Shown here: positions 14,720 to 21,807 of the stretch, piece after piece | Position numbering within the stretch: position 1 is the first letter of the stretch | Layout: each line of letters starts with the position of its first letter | Source of the DNA: Candidatus Bathyarchaeota archaeon ex4484_135 | GTDB lineage: Archaea; Thermoproteota; Bathyarchaeia; EX4484-135 | Assembly (NCBI GenBank): GCA_002255025.1 | Contig: NJEJ01000013.1 | Span: forward strand, 1-25,700 | Reading direction: 5' to 3' | Length of the DNA stretch: 25,700 nucleotides | Program-made: the position numbers and the translations under genes | The notes under the pieces: generated by a model | What the model was told of the DNA's origin: nothing | The model's database searches: none | What the model saw: the letters and a program-made list of their open reading frames with translations, nothing else

Positions 14720-15648
14720 TGAATGCCGTAGAGGCCAGAGGCCTGTCCAAGCGTTTCGGGCCCAAGCTGGCCCTCAAGGACGTGAGCTTCGACGTGAGGA
14801 AAGGCGAGATAATGGGCTTATTGGGCCCAAATGGTGCTGGCAAGACCACCACGGTCCGGATACTGACCGGCATCTTAAGGCCCGATTCAGGCTCGGCTAC
14901 CGTGATGGGGCACGATGTGTTAGAGGAGCCCCTTGAGATACGGCGTTGCATAGGATATCTGCCTGAGACGCCGTGCCTTTACGAACGCCTTACTGTCGAG
15001 GAGAACCTGGCCTTCTACGGCAGGCTGTACGACGTGCCCGAGGAGGAGCTTAGGAGACGCATCAGGGATCTGCTGGCCCTGGTGGGGCTTAAGGACAGGG
15101 CGGGCGAGAAGGTAGGGGCCCTCTCCAAGGGCCTCAAGCAGAGAGTAGCTATCGTGAGGGCCCTTGTCCACGACCCGCCCGTCCTGATCCTTGACCAACC
15201 GACGTCCGACTTAGACCCTGCCTCAGCGAAGGATATCAGGGGCCTCATCAAGGAGCTGAACCGTTCGGGCAAGACGGTCCTGATATGCACTCACAACTTG
15301 ACCGAGGCCGAAGAGCTGTGCGATAGGATCGCCATAATAAACGAGGGTTGCGTGCTGGCCGTGGGGAAGCCGGGAGAACTCGTGAAGGACTTAGAGGGAA
15401 GCCATCACTCCTTCGAGATTTCGTCCTTTGGCTCAATAAGCAAGTACCTGAAGGTCATCGAGGGGCTGGGAGGGGTCCTCGAGGTCAAGCAGGTCGGGGA
15501 AGACCGGGCCGTCGTGGTACTTGAGGACCGCAAGGCCATATCGGCCGTCGTGAGGGAGTTGATCCTGAAGGGCTGCGACGTGCTCGAGGTCAGGATGCTC
15601 AGGCCAGGCCTCGAGGAAGTCTACATGAGGTTGGTGAGAGGGCCATGA
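14719..15648 (+). CDS. ABC transporter ATP-binding protein (ABC-2/NatA type) with Gln at the catalytic Glu position
   Basis: The 309-residue ATPase has Walker A GPNGAGKTT at 36-44, a Q-loop around YLPET (80-84), signature LSKGLKQR at 135-142, Walker B VLILD (155-159) and the H-loop His at 192. The LSKGxKQ signature is usual for ABC-2 drug/export systems. The residue after the Walker B Asp is Gln160 (codon CAA), where Glu is expected to activate water for ATP hydrolysis. A C-terminal domain of about 90 residues follows. ATG 14719 has no SD and lies in the terminal stem of the C/D sRNA. The permease gene overlaps by ATGA. The substrate is unknown. Confidence 0.9.
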   Translation: MNAVEARGLSKRFGPKLALKDVSFDVRKGEIMGLLGPNGAGKTTTVRILTGILRPDSGSATVMGHDVLEEPLEIRRCIGYLPETPCLYERLTVEENLAFYGRLYDVPEEELRRRIRDLLALVGLKDRAGEKVGALSKGLKQRVAIVRALVHDPPVLILDQPTSDLDPASAKDIRGLIKELNRSGKTVLICTHNLTEAEELCDRIAIINEGCVLAVGKPGELVKDLEGSHHSFEISSFGSISKYLKVIEGLGGVLEVKQVGEDRAVVVLEDRKAISAVVRELILKGCDVLEVRMLRPGLEEVYMRLVRGP

Positions 15649-16451
15649 GGCTCGATAAGGCCCTTTTGATAGCCAAGAAGGACTGGAAAGACGCTTTCTC
15701 GAGCAAGGCCATGCTGGCCTCCCTCGTCCTGAGCTTCGCTCTGACGGTGGCCGTATCAGTGCTGCTCACGGCCGCCTTGGCCTTAGGGCCCGACCCAGGC
15801 CGGTATATGACCGAGGAGGAGCTGACGGCATTAAGGGCCGTCTTGCCCGAGGCGTCTGGGATGACCGTCAGGCAGCTGTCGGCCTACATGGTGGGCGTCA
15901 TCATAATGCCCTTCCTATTCATGACCATGTCCCTGGCGGCCACCTCCATTCTGACGGCCGATAGCTTTGCTGGCGAGAGGGAACGCAAGACCATAGAGCC
16001 CCTCCTGGCGGCCCCGATAAGTGATTCAGAACTCTTCCTCGGCAAGGTCTTGGCTTCCTTCCTGCCCACGCTGACCTCCATGTACGTTTCCTTCGGCCTG
16101 ACCTGCCTCTTAATTAACATGCTGACCGTTGGCCTGTTCGGCTGCCTCTGGTTCCCGCCCCTCAAGACGGTCCTCATGGTATGCGTGCTGACGCCAGCCT
16201 ACGCCTTCTTGGGCATGTGCATTGTCGTCTTGGGCTCCGCCCGGGCCAGCACGGTCAAGGACGCCAGCAATTACGCAGCCATACTTTTCTTCCCGCTCTT
16301 GGCCGTGTTCATGGGACAGGTGTTCGGAAGTCTCGTAGTGAGAACAGCCCATCTACTCTTGGCAGCGATCGTCTTGGTAGCCCTCGATTTCCTGTTCGTC
16401 CGGTTGGCTCGACACGCCTTCAGCCGGGAAGCCCTCATCGTGGCACGCTAG
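15645..16451 (+). CDS. ABC transporter permease (ABC-2 type)
   Basis: The 268-residue membrane protein begins LDKALLIAKKDWKDAFSSKAML, a typical ABC-2 permease N-terminus in which a cytoplasmic helix precedes TM1. About six membrane helices are visible (roughly residues 25-47, 83-107, 130-150, 158-180, 195-225 and 230-258). Between TM2 and TM3 is DSFAGERERKTIEPLLAAPISDSELFLGKVLAS, the conserved coupling region of this family. It overlaps the ATPase gene by ATGA, so the two form one exporter. Its TAG stop is shared through CTAG with the convergent HypE-like gene. Confidence 0.88.
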   Translation: MRLDKALLIAKKDWKDAFSSKAMLASLVLSFALTVAVSVLLTAALALGPDPGRYMTEEELTALRAVLPEASGMTVRQLSAYMVGVIIMPFLFMTMSLAATSILTADSFAGERERKTIEPLLAAPISDSELFLGKVLASFLPTLTSMYVSFGLTCLLINMLTVGLFGCLWFPPLKTVLMVCVLTPAYAFLGMCIVVLGSARASTVKDASNYAAILFFPLLAVFMGQVFGSLVVRTAHLLLAAIVLVALDFLFVRLARHAFSREALIVAR

Positions 16452-17488
16452 CGGGCTCCCTTAGAAGACACGAGCCTGGCCAGCTCTTCCTCAACGAACG
16501 GGCCTATCCGCTCGGTACGGCCATCCTTCCTATGGACCAGCAAGCCGGGAGGGCCTTCCCTGACCTCCCCTATCATGGCCCAATTCACGCCCAGCCTGCC
16601 TAAGGCCTTTTGGGCATCACCGAGCTTCTCCTTGGGCAGCGTGGCCAGGAGGCAGCCAGAGCCTATGAGCTTCAACGGGTCAACGCCCAGGGCCCTACAT
16701 ATGGCCTCGGTCTCGGGCCTCACGAGCATTTCCTCCTCCCAGACCTCCACACGCCTACCCGATGCATAGGCAAGCTCGGCTAAGCCGCCCAGGAGGCCGC
16801 CTTCAGTTGGGTCATGCATGGAGTTCACGCCTACCTCGGCCAGTGCCAGGGCTTCCTTGACCAGGCTTATCTCGGACATGAAGGCCCTGGCCTTCTCGAG
16901 CAGCTCCTCCGGGACGCCTGCCTCAGTTAGCTCGGCCGAGAAGTCCGTGGCTAATATGGCCGTCCCCTCCAGGCCAGCTCCCTTCGTCATTAAGACCACG
17001 TCGCCCGGCTTAGCACCACCCGTTATGACATATCGGTCCCTTGGGGCCGTCCCCACGGCCGTCATAGATATTATGGGCCTGTCCAACCTCGGGCAACGCT
17101 CAGTATGGCCGCCTACCACGGCAGCACCTACCTCGCGGGCCGCCCGGTCGATCTGGGCCGTTACCTCGTCCAGCAGGCCGTCAGGGCAGCCCTCGGGCAG
17201 CAGTATCACGGGCAGCAGCCACTCCGGCTTAGCACCTCTCACGGCCACGTCGTTGCAGGCCACGTGGACGGCCAGCCAGCCTATACGGCCCACGGCTTCC
17301 GTTATGGGGTCCGAGTGGATCACCAAGACGAAATCGCCCATGTCAATTATGGCCGAGTCCTCCCCATAGGCTGGCCCAACTAGGACCCGGGGGTCCTCAA
17401 CGCCCGTCCTGGAGAAGACGAACTTGGCTAACAGGTCAGGCCTTACCTTCCCCACCTCGGACGACAAGGCCTCACCGTGATGGGCCAT
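16448..17488 (-). CDS. AIR synthase-related / HypE-like ATP-binding protein
   Basis: The 346-residue protein belongs to the PurM/HypE/ThiL/SelD superfamily. The N-terminal half has the dimer-forming strand with GEDSAIIDMGDFVLVIHSDPI and a nucleotide-loop block (HVACNDVAVRGAKP, VVGGHTER). The C-terminal half has NSMHDPTEGGLLGGLAELA and LIGSGCLLATL. It is close to COG1973, often annotated as a hydrogenase maturation factor. HypE proper ends in PRxC; this ends VSSKGAR, so it is not classical HypE and its substrate is unknown. ATG 17488 is the longest start. A TTG at 17464 follows GGTGAGG and would suit a TATA-like tract at about 17500. Confidence 0.75.
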   Translation of the reverse strand: MAHHGEALSSEVGKVRPDLLAKFVFSRTGVEDPRVLVGPAYGEDSAIIDMGDFVLVIHSDPITEAVGRIGWLAVHVACNDVAVRGAKPEWLLPVILLPEGCPDGLLDEVTAQIDRAAREVGAAVVGGHTERCPRLDRPIISMTAVGTAPRDRYVITGGAKPGDVVLMTKGAGLEGTAILATDFSAELTEAGVPEELLEKARAFMSEISLVKEALALAEVGVNSMHDPTEGGLLGGLAELAYASGRRVEVWEEEMLVRPETEAICRALGVDPLKLIGSGCLLATLPKEKLGDAQKALGRLGVNWAMIGEVREGPPGLLVHRKDGRTERIGPFVEEELARLVSSKGAR

Positions 17489-17497
17489 CGAGCAGTG

Positions 17498-17505
17498 TTA
17501 AAAAG
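17498..17505 (-). terminator. T-tract downstream of tRNA-Arg
   Basis: On the minus strand GCTTTTTA follows the CCA end of tRNA-Arg by 3-4 bases. Oligo-T runs end archaeal transcription, so this probably terminates the tRNA. The same tract, read as TTTTTAAC, could act as a weak TATA box for the HypE-like gene. Confidence 0.5.
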
Positions 17506-17508
17506 CGA

Positions 17509-17586
17509 TGGCGGCCCCGGGGGGATTTGAACCCCCGACACCCGGCTTAGGAGGCCGGCGCGCTATCCTGGCTGCGCCACGGGGCC
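17509..17586 (-). tRNA. tRNA-Arg (anticodon CCT)
   Basis: The cloverleaf is complete with a 7-bp acceptor stem GGCCCCG/CGGGGCC, D stem GCGC/GCGC, anticodon stem CCGGC/GCCGG with loop CTCCTAA (anticodon CCT at 34-36), and T arm GGGGG-TTCAAAT-CCCCC. The discriminator is G, and CCA is encoded at 17509-17511. There is no intron. It reads AGG, the favoured Arg codon in this window. Confidence 0.96.
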
Positions 17587-17609
17587 CGTTCCTAAAAGCG
17601 AGGGTAGGT

Positions 17610-17618
17610 CTTAAAACC
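17610..17618 (-). promoter_or_regulatory. TATA element for tRNA-Arg
   Basis: On the minus strand GGTTTTAAGA lies 25-31 bases upstream of the tRNA 5' end, the standard archaeal spacing. Confidence 0.55.
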
Positions 17619-17650
17619 ATTTCGTGATCAAGGGCCTCCTGCAAGGCCAA

Positions 17651-17660
17651 GGGATATTAG
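17651..17660 (+). promoter_or_regulatory. TATA element for tRNA-Leu
   Basis: GGATATTAGG lies about 30 bases upstream of the tRNA-Leu 5' end (17686), in the 99-base divergent region between the two tRNAs. The rest of that region shows no other feature. Confidence 0.5.
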
Positions 17661-17709
17661 GCCCCGTGGCTGCTGCTCTAATGGTGCGGGGGTGGCCGAG
17701 CCCGGCCAA

Positions 17710-17723
17710 AGAGGTTGGGCCAG
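17710..17723 (+). other. Predicted 14-nt tRNA intron in the D-arm
   Basis: Removing AGAGGTTGGGCCAG restores the D loop and AGGC half of the D stem (junction about 21/22). Exon GGCC (17704-17707) pairs perfectly with intron GGCC (17718-17721) as a 4-bp central helix, with three-base bulges AA^A and AG^A. That is a bulge-helix-bulge arrangement with a short outer helix. The exact register could shift by one or two bases. Confidence 0.75.
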
Positions 17724-17739
17724 AGGCGCGGGGCTTAAG

Positions 17740-17768
17740 ATCGCCCGCTGGGGGCCGGGCGATTGGAG
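17740..17768 (+). other. Predicted 29-nt tRNA intron at position 37/38
   Basis: The insert lies at the canonical 37/38 site. TCGCCCG and CGGGCGA form a perfect 7-bp intron hairpin. The bulges are AG^A on both sides, separated by a loose 4-bp helix CTTA/TTGG. These are the features recognised by archaeal tRNA splicing endonuclease. Confidence 0.9.
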
Positions 17769-17897
17769 ACCCCGTCCCCGTAGGGGGTTCGTGGGTTCAA
17801 ATCCCACCCCCCGCACCATAAGAGGGGTACTATGGCCTCCTTTACTGCGAAGGACATGAGTTCAAATTGTCTCGAGTTCTGTACAATTATGCCTCAA

Positions 17898-17907
17898 GTA
17901 TTATAAG
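17898..17907 (+). promoter_or_regulatory. TATA element for the crotonase gene
   Basis: GTATTATAAG lies about 39 bases before ATG 17942. A start site about 26 bases downstream would leave a leader just long enough for the GGGGGAGGG SD. The 79 bases between the tRNA-Leu end and this box hold no gene that I can support. Confidence 0.6.
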
Positions 17908-17941
17908 GCCCCATGCCTCGCCTGGGGCGGTGGGGGAGGGA

Positions 17942-18727
17942 ATGGCTGAGTACGAGACCATAAAGGTCGAGAGGGACGAGGACATCCTCTGGATAACGTT
18001 GAACAGGCCGCATAGGCTTAATGCCTTCAACGACGTGATGGTGAGGGAGCTATCGGATGCCCTGGACAGGGCTGAGGAGGACCCGGGTGTCAGGTGCATC
18101 GTAATCACGGGCGAGGGCGATAGGGCCTTTAGTGCCGGGGCCGACATAACCATGTTCCCGAAGCTGACGCCTGACAGGGCCGTTGAGGCCTCACGTCTGG
18201 GCCAAGAGGTCTTCACCAAGATTGAGCGTATGTCCAAGCCCGTCATAGCTGCCATAAACGGCTACTGCCTTGGCGGCGGGCTGGAGCTCGCCCTGGCCTG
18301 TGACTTCAGGATAGCTGCTGAACACGCCGAGCTCGGGAATCCTGAGATAAGGTTGGGCATCCTCCCCGGCTGGGGAGGTACCCAGAGGCTCGTGAGGCTG
18401 GTGGGTCTGGCGAAGGCCAAGGAGATCGTCATGTTGGGGGACCGCATATCGGCTGAGGAGGCCCTGAAAATAGGCCTGGTGAATAAGGTGGTCCCGTTCG
18501 AGAAGCTGCGTGAGGAAGCTCGTGCTCTGGCTAAGAGGCTGGCTGAAGGACCGCCAGTGGCCCTGAAGTACGCTAAGTGGCTCTTGAACTTCGGCACGCA
18601 GGCCCCGCTCGACATTGGCCAGAGGCTTGAGGCCGGTGTGTTCGGCGTGCTTTTCACGACCAAGGACATGCGTGAGGGCATAGAAGCCTTCATGTCCAAG
18701 AGGAAGCCGGAGTTCAAGGGCGAGTGA
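17942..18727 (+). CDS. Enoyl-CoA hydratase/isomerase (crotonase) family protein
   Basis: The 261-residue protein hydrates 2-enoyl-CoA thioesters or a related substrate. Both catalytic glutamates of true hydratases are present with the usual 20-residue spacing: E115 in LGGGLELALACDF and E135 in GNPEIRLGILPGWGG. The oxyanion-hole segment is SAGADI at 64-69. The frame is open 25 codons further upstream, but ATG 17942 is chosen because GGGGGAGGG precedes it and a TATA box fits. It could serve in crotonyl-CoA or 3-hydroxypropionyl-CoA chemistry, but no partner gene is adjacent. A small membrane-protein gene follows after 15 bases. Confidence 0.9.
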   Translation: MAEYETIKVERDEDILWITLNRPHRLNAFNDVMVRELSDALDRAEEDPGVRCIVITGEGDRAFSAGADITMFPKLTPDRAVEASRLGQEVFTKIERMSKPVIAAINGYCLGGGLELALACDFRIAAEHAELGNPEIRLGILPGWGGTQRLVRLVGLAKAKEIVMLGDRISAEEALKIGLVNKVVPFEKLREEARALAKRLAEGPPVALKYAKWLLNFGTQAPLDIGQRLEAGVFGVLFTTKDMREGIEAFMSKRKPEFKGE

Positions 18728-18742
18728 TAGGGGCCGTAGGCC

Positions 18743-18943
18743 ATGGCCAGGGCCGAGAGGCCAGCTGGCCTGACCGTGATGGAGAAGCTCATGGGCCTTG
18801 TCTTGCTCGCCATTGGTGCCCTGGCTATTTACTATGCCGTAGAGGCCTCTGAGGCCCTGGGCTCCTACTGGCTCCTCTTCACCGGCATGGGTTGCTTTCT
18901 TGCAGTAATAGGCTTAGCCGTCATCCTGGCCAAGCCTGAATAG
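18743..18943 (+). CDS. Small two-helix membrane protein
   Basis: The 66-residue ORF encodes two hydrophobic helices (about residues 14-33, LMGLVLLAIGALAIYYAVEA, and 42-62, SYWLLFTGMGCFLAVIGLAV) and a short charged N-terminus. No family is recognised. The ATG at 18743 lacks a strong SD; ATG 18779 (MEKLMG) is an alternative. It lies 15 bases after the crotonase gene and is probably read with it. Its stop is inside the hairpin that may terminate the transcript. Confidence 0.55.
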   Translation: MARAERPAGLTVMEKLMGLVLLAIGALAIYYAVEASEALGSYWLLFTGMGCFLAVIGLAVILAKPE

Positions 18944-18961
18944 CCTTTTTAGGCTTCTTTT
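18942..18961 (+). terminator. Putative terminator at convergent gene ends
   Basis: AGCC-TTTTTA-GGCT can form a short hairpin, followed by TTCTTTTA. The T-runs on the plus strand fit an archaeal terminator for the crotonase transcript. It overlaps the stop codons of both convergent genes. Confidence 0.4.
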
Positions 18962-20087
18962 ACGGCTGGCTCCCTAAGGAAGAGTACTATCAGTGATAAG
19001 ACTAACATATCTATGAATACGCATGTCAGGAAAGGCATCACCGGGTCTAGTTGGTAGAGGAAGCCTGCTATGACTGAAGCACAGGCTGCTGCCACTAGGT
19101 TCAAGTTCCCTATGGCGGCCATGACCCGCCCCCTCAGCTCCTTGGGCGTGAGGTCGGCTACTAGGGCTTGTTCTGCCGGGCCTCTTCGATATTATGAAGA
19201 ACACGGTCGATGGTATCCACAACAGGTAGGATAGCACCAGGGCCCTCTTCCGTCCCATCACATCGACGGCTTTCCCGAGCGGTATGCCCACGGCCAGGGC
19301 GGTGGCCGACCAGATCACGTTGAGCACGGCCCAATCGGCTCTGCTGATGCCGACGACGTGGACGGCGTAGAGGGACATGAACATGTGGAACATGGGTTCC
19401 TCAAATATACTTATGAACAATATGACCGTGAAGACCTTTAGCTCTCTCGGCATCTGCCTCACGGCCTTTAACATCTCTCTTGGCTTTTTCCTTCAGGGTC
19501 TCCTCTAAGAAGAATGCCCTGGTCAGGGCGGCCATGAGGCAGCCGGCCACGGTTATCCAGTAGGCGGCCCTCATGCCTTCCACGAAGCCGTACCGGTATA
19601 TGAGTGCCCTGGCCACGAAGGGGCTGAACAAAGCCGAGATGCCCGGTATGACGTTTGCCAGGGCGTAACCGAGCCCCCTCTTCTCCGGCGGTATGGAATC
19701 GGCTGTTATGGCCTGTAGAGCCGGCTGGTAAACGAGGCACAGGTTGGCCACCACCATGCCGATGGCCACGAGCTTCCAATCCGGTGCGAGGGCATAGAAG
19801 GCGTAGGACAGGGCCACGCCGAAGGTCATGGCCACTATCAAATCCCTGCGGCCGTACTTGTCCGCTAGGTAGCCCCCGACCAGGCGGGAGAAGAACAAGG
19901 CCAAGGTGCTGATGGCCCCTAGGAGGCCGATTATGAAGGCTGAGGCACCGAGGGCCTCTAGATAAAGCGATTCGTAAGGGTAAACCATGGAACCTACGAA
20001 CCTGAAGAACACCCAGCTGACTATCAGGACGAGTAGATTGCCCCTGACGAAGGAGAGCTCGTCCTTGAGCCTCGATAGCCTCGGCAA
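18949..20087 (-). pseudogene. MFS transporter gene broken by a frameshift and an internal deletion
   Basis: Three reading-frame segments together spell one major facilitator transporter. The first, from TTG 20087 (SD GAGGTGG), gives TM1-6 with the MFS loop GGYLADKYGRRD and ends EETLKEKAKR. At about 19470-19481 the frame shifts inside an AGAGAG run; one more AG would restore KREMLKAV. The second segment gives TM7-9 with the repeat loop GKAVDVMGRKRA and ends FFIISKR. At about 19177-19188 the frame shifts again, and GPAEQALVADLTPKELRGRV plus TM11-12 follow to TAA at 18949-18951. The region expected for TM10 is absent. With two lesions the gene is probably dead. ATG 19474 could still start a C-terminal half, but that half is broken too. 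Confidence 0.85.
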
Positions 20088-20102
20088 GGCATGCCACCTC
20101 CC

Positions 20103-20645
20103 TCAAAGCCTTATGACCTTCTTGCCCCTCTCGCACGGGAGCACCTTTATTTTAGCTCTCTCGAATTCACGCCTGAGCTCCTCTCCCCTGAAGTACCTAT
20201 CAAGGAAAACGGCTAAGGCAGCTACCTCCGAGTGCGGCTGATGCCCTATGGCCACGTTCAGGTCGGCTAGCTCGTAGACGATCCTCGGGACCTTCTCGGA
20301 GCCCACCACGACTAAGACGGGCCTGTCCCTCGGGACCTTATCTATACAGTTGTCCACGTGTAGCCCGTACATGGTTAGGTGGCAGATAAAGCCGCCCGAC
20401 TTCTTCCACTTCTTCAGGAAGCCCAGCCAATCCGGCTCGTATTTGACCTCGAAAGGGCCTCCCCAGCGTTCTACCACGTCCCTTAACTTCTCCTCTATCT
20501 TCTCGTCTCTGTCGCCTGAGTAAAACACGCCTTTAGCACCGAAGGCCCTGGCCGTGAGCATGACGTGGGTCGTGATTCTCTTGTCGCGTTCTCTCCTGTG
20601 GCCCAGCCTGAGCACGTAAATGCCCGGCTCCATGGCCCTCAACAT
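20103..20645 (-). CDS. trm56: tRNA (cytidine(56)-2'-O)-methyltransferase (aTrm56)
   Basis: aTrm56 is a SPOUT-class enzyme that methylates the ribose of C56 in the T loop of archaeal tRNAs, using SAM. The 180-residue length is typical. N-terminal LRLGHRRERDKRITTHV and the C-terminal knot VLVVVGSEKVPRIVYELADLNVAIGHQPHSEVAALAVFLDRYF are diagnostic. ATG 20645 lies about 26 bases from a TATA-like GCATTAAGG and would be leaderless. ATG 20633, preceded by GAGG, is the alternative. The broken MFS gene follows after 15 bases on the same strand, and tfe is divergent. Confidence 0.95.
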   Translation of the reverse strand: MLRAMEPGIYVLRLGHRRERDKRITTHVMLTARAFGAKGVFYSGDRDEKIEEKLRDVVERWGGPFEVKYEPDWLGFLKKWKKSGGFICHLTMYGLHVDNCIDKVPRDRPVLVVVGSEKVPRIVYELADLNVAIGHQPHSEVAALAVFLDRYFRGEELRREFERAKIKVLPCERGKKVIRL

Positions 20646-20659
20646 AATGCTTGGGGGCC

Positions 20660-20685
20660 TTAGAAACCTTAATGCTTATTAGTGG
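20660..20685. promoter_or_regulatory. Divergent promoter region of trm56 and tfe
   Basis: An AT-rich island, AAACCTTAATGCTTATTAG, sits in the 79-base divergent gap. It offers TATA-like words on both strands (CTAATAAGC or GCATTAAGG for trm56; GCTTATTAG for tfe) at suitable distances from both starts. The two promoters must overlap, so they may compete. Confidence 0.5.
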
Positions 20686-20724
20686 GCATAGAGGTGCATA
20701 GGACTCGGTGTCCGAGAGACCTTG

Positions 20725-21228
20725 ATGCCGTTGGAAAGAGAAGTGTTGGAGTTTGTGGCCCAGGTAGTAGGAGGCGAGGATGCTGTAGCCGTCATCAGGG
20801 CCCTGGGCGATAGAGAACTGAACGATGAAGAAATAGCCAAGAAGGCAAATCTCAAGCTCGAGCTGGCCAGAAGGGCTCTCCACAAGCTCTACAATAACCT
20901 CGTGGTCCGGCTCAGGCGTGTCAGGGACGAGGAAACCGGCCGCTACAAGTTCTTCTGGAGCATAAACGTCGAGCAGATAGAAATACTGGTGAAAAGCTGG
21001 AAGAGGAAGATACTGAGGAAGCTCGAGGCCAAGCTGAAGTACGAGGAGGAGAACCAGTTCTTCTGGTGCGGGACACCTGGCTGCAGGCGTTATACATTTG
21101 ATGAGGCATCCGACAACATGTTCAGGTGCCCCAGGTGCGGTCAGCCCCTAGAGTTCTACGATAACACGAAGATAAAGGAGGCCCTTAAGGCCAAGATAGA
21201 GCAGATAAGGAAGGAGCTTGCCGAGTAG
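20725..21228 (+). CDS. tfe: Transcription factor E (TFIIE-alpha homologue)
   Basis: TFE stabilises promoter opening by archaeal RNA polymerase. The 167-residue protein has an N-terminal winged helix (PLEREVLEFVAQVVGGEDAV, LNDEEIAKKANLKLELARRALHKLYNNLVV). A charged helix follows (VKSWKRKILRKLEAKLKYEEEN), then a zinc ribbon, WCGTPGCRRYTFDEA with FRCPRCGQPLEFYDN. The first zinc pair is spaced CX4C here, where CX2C is more usual. ATG 20725 is preferred to TTG 20722, which directly precedes it. It heads a plus-strand cluster with an HD protein, a DUF2110 protein and pyrF. Confidence 0.96.
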   Translation: MPLEREVLEFVAQVVGGEDAVAVIRALGDRELNDEEIAKKANLKLELARRALHKLYNNLVVRLRRVRDEETGRYKFFWSINVEQIEILVKSWKRKILRKLEAKLKYEEENQFFWCGTPGCRRYTFDEASDNMFRCPRCGQPLEFYDNTKIKEALKAKIEQIRKELAE

Positions 21229-21240
21229 GGGAGGGGCTTA

Positions 21241-21807
21241 TTGGGCCGTTTTCCGAGCAGGGAGGAAGCCCTCAACATGCTGAAGTCGGCTGGCTGCCCC
21301 CCTGAGGTCATAAGGCACTGCGAGGATGCGGCCTCTCTGGCCCTCAGGATAGCTAAGGCATGCCTCAGGTCCGGCATCGAGGTCAATTTGAGGCTCGTGG
21401 AAGTGGGAGCCCTCTTGCATGACATCGGGAGGTCTAGGACGCACGGGATAGGCCATGTCTTCGTAGGTGCCGAGCTGGCCAGGGAAGCCGGCCTCGATGA
21501 ATCCATAGTGAGGATTATACTGACCCATACGGGCGGCCTCAGGCCTGAGGTAGCAGAGCAATTCGGCTGGCCTCCTGGCTCTTACGAGCCCGTGAGCATT
21601 GAGGAGAAAATAGTAGCCTACGCGGACAAGCTGGTCGAGGGCGGGAGGGTCCTTCCCTTCGGGAAAGCCGTGAGCAAGCTCGTGAGAGAGCTGGGCCCCG
21701 ATCACCCGGCCGTGGTGAACCTCATGAAGATACATGAGGAGCTCCGGTCCTACCTAGGTGATGGCCTTGCGTTTGGTGGTCTTAGAAAGGATATACGGTC
21801 CTTATAG
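21241..21807 (+). CDS. HD-domain hydrolase (TIGR00295-like)
   Basis: The 188-residue protein has the metal-dependent phosphohydrolase pattern. H26 lies in RHCEDAASLALRIA, H60-D61 in VGALLHDIGRSRTHGIGH, H96 in RIILTHTGG and D129 in VAYADKLVEGG. Archaeal members of this group are called uncharacterised HDIG proteins; a nucleotide or cyclic nucleotide substrate is likely from the fold. The TTG start has GGGAGG upstream and follows tfe by 12 bases. Its 3' end overlaps the next gene by 47 bases in another frame. Confidence 0.85.
   Translation: MGRFPSREEALNMLKSAGCPPEVIRHCEDAASLALRIAKACLRSGIEVNLRLVEVGALLHDIGRSRTHGIGHVFVGAELAREAGLDESIVRIILTHTGGLRPEVAEQFGWPPGSYEPVSIEEKIVAYADKLVEGGRVLPFGKAVSKLVRELGPDHPAVVNLMKIHEELRSYLGDGLAFGGLRKDIRSL

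Larger units (their letters stand above)
17686..17818 (+). tRNA. tRNA-Leu (anticodon TAA) with two introns
   Basis: After removal of two introns the sequence folds as a 90-nt class II tRNA including CCA. The acceptor is GCGGGGG/CCCCCGC, the D stem GCCG/AGGC and the D loop AGCCCGGCCAA. The anticodon stem is CGGGG/CCCCG with loop CTTAAGA (anticodon TAA at 17736-17738). The variable arm is TCCCCGTAGGGGGTTC and the T arm GTGGG-TTCAAAT-CCCAC. The discriminator is A and CCA is encoded. Without removing 14 bases from the D-arm and 29 from the anticodon loop, the D stem and anticodon stem cannot form. It reads UUA. Confidence 0.93.

Noticed and set aside
15870..15910. Box C/D-like words on the minus strand inside the ABC permease gene
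   Set aside because: Box C and D words are only about 30 bases apart with no internal boxes or stem, and they lie in conserved coding sequence.
16818..17369. Plus-strand open frame of 183 codons inside the HypE-like gene
   Set aside because: Antisense to conserved superfamily motifs, low-complexity Ser/Thr/Pro translation, no SD or promoter.
17624..17821. Open frames on both strands across tRNA-Leu
   Set aside because: They translate the tRNA and its introns; the RNA structure explains the sequence.
17855..17872. T-loop-like TTCAAAT downstream of tRNA-Leu, considered as a tRNA fragment or attachment site
   Set aside because: Only a 4-bp stem can form, and there is no repeat of the tRNA 3' end, no integrase and no acceptor stem.
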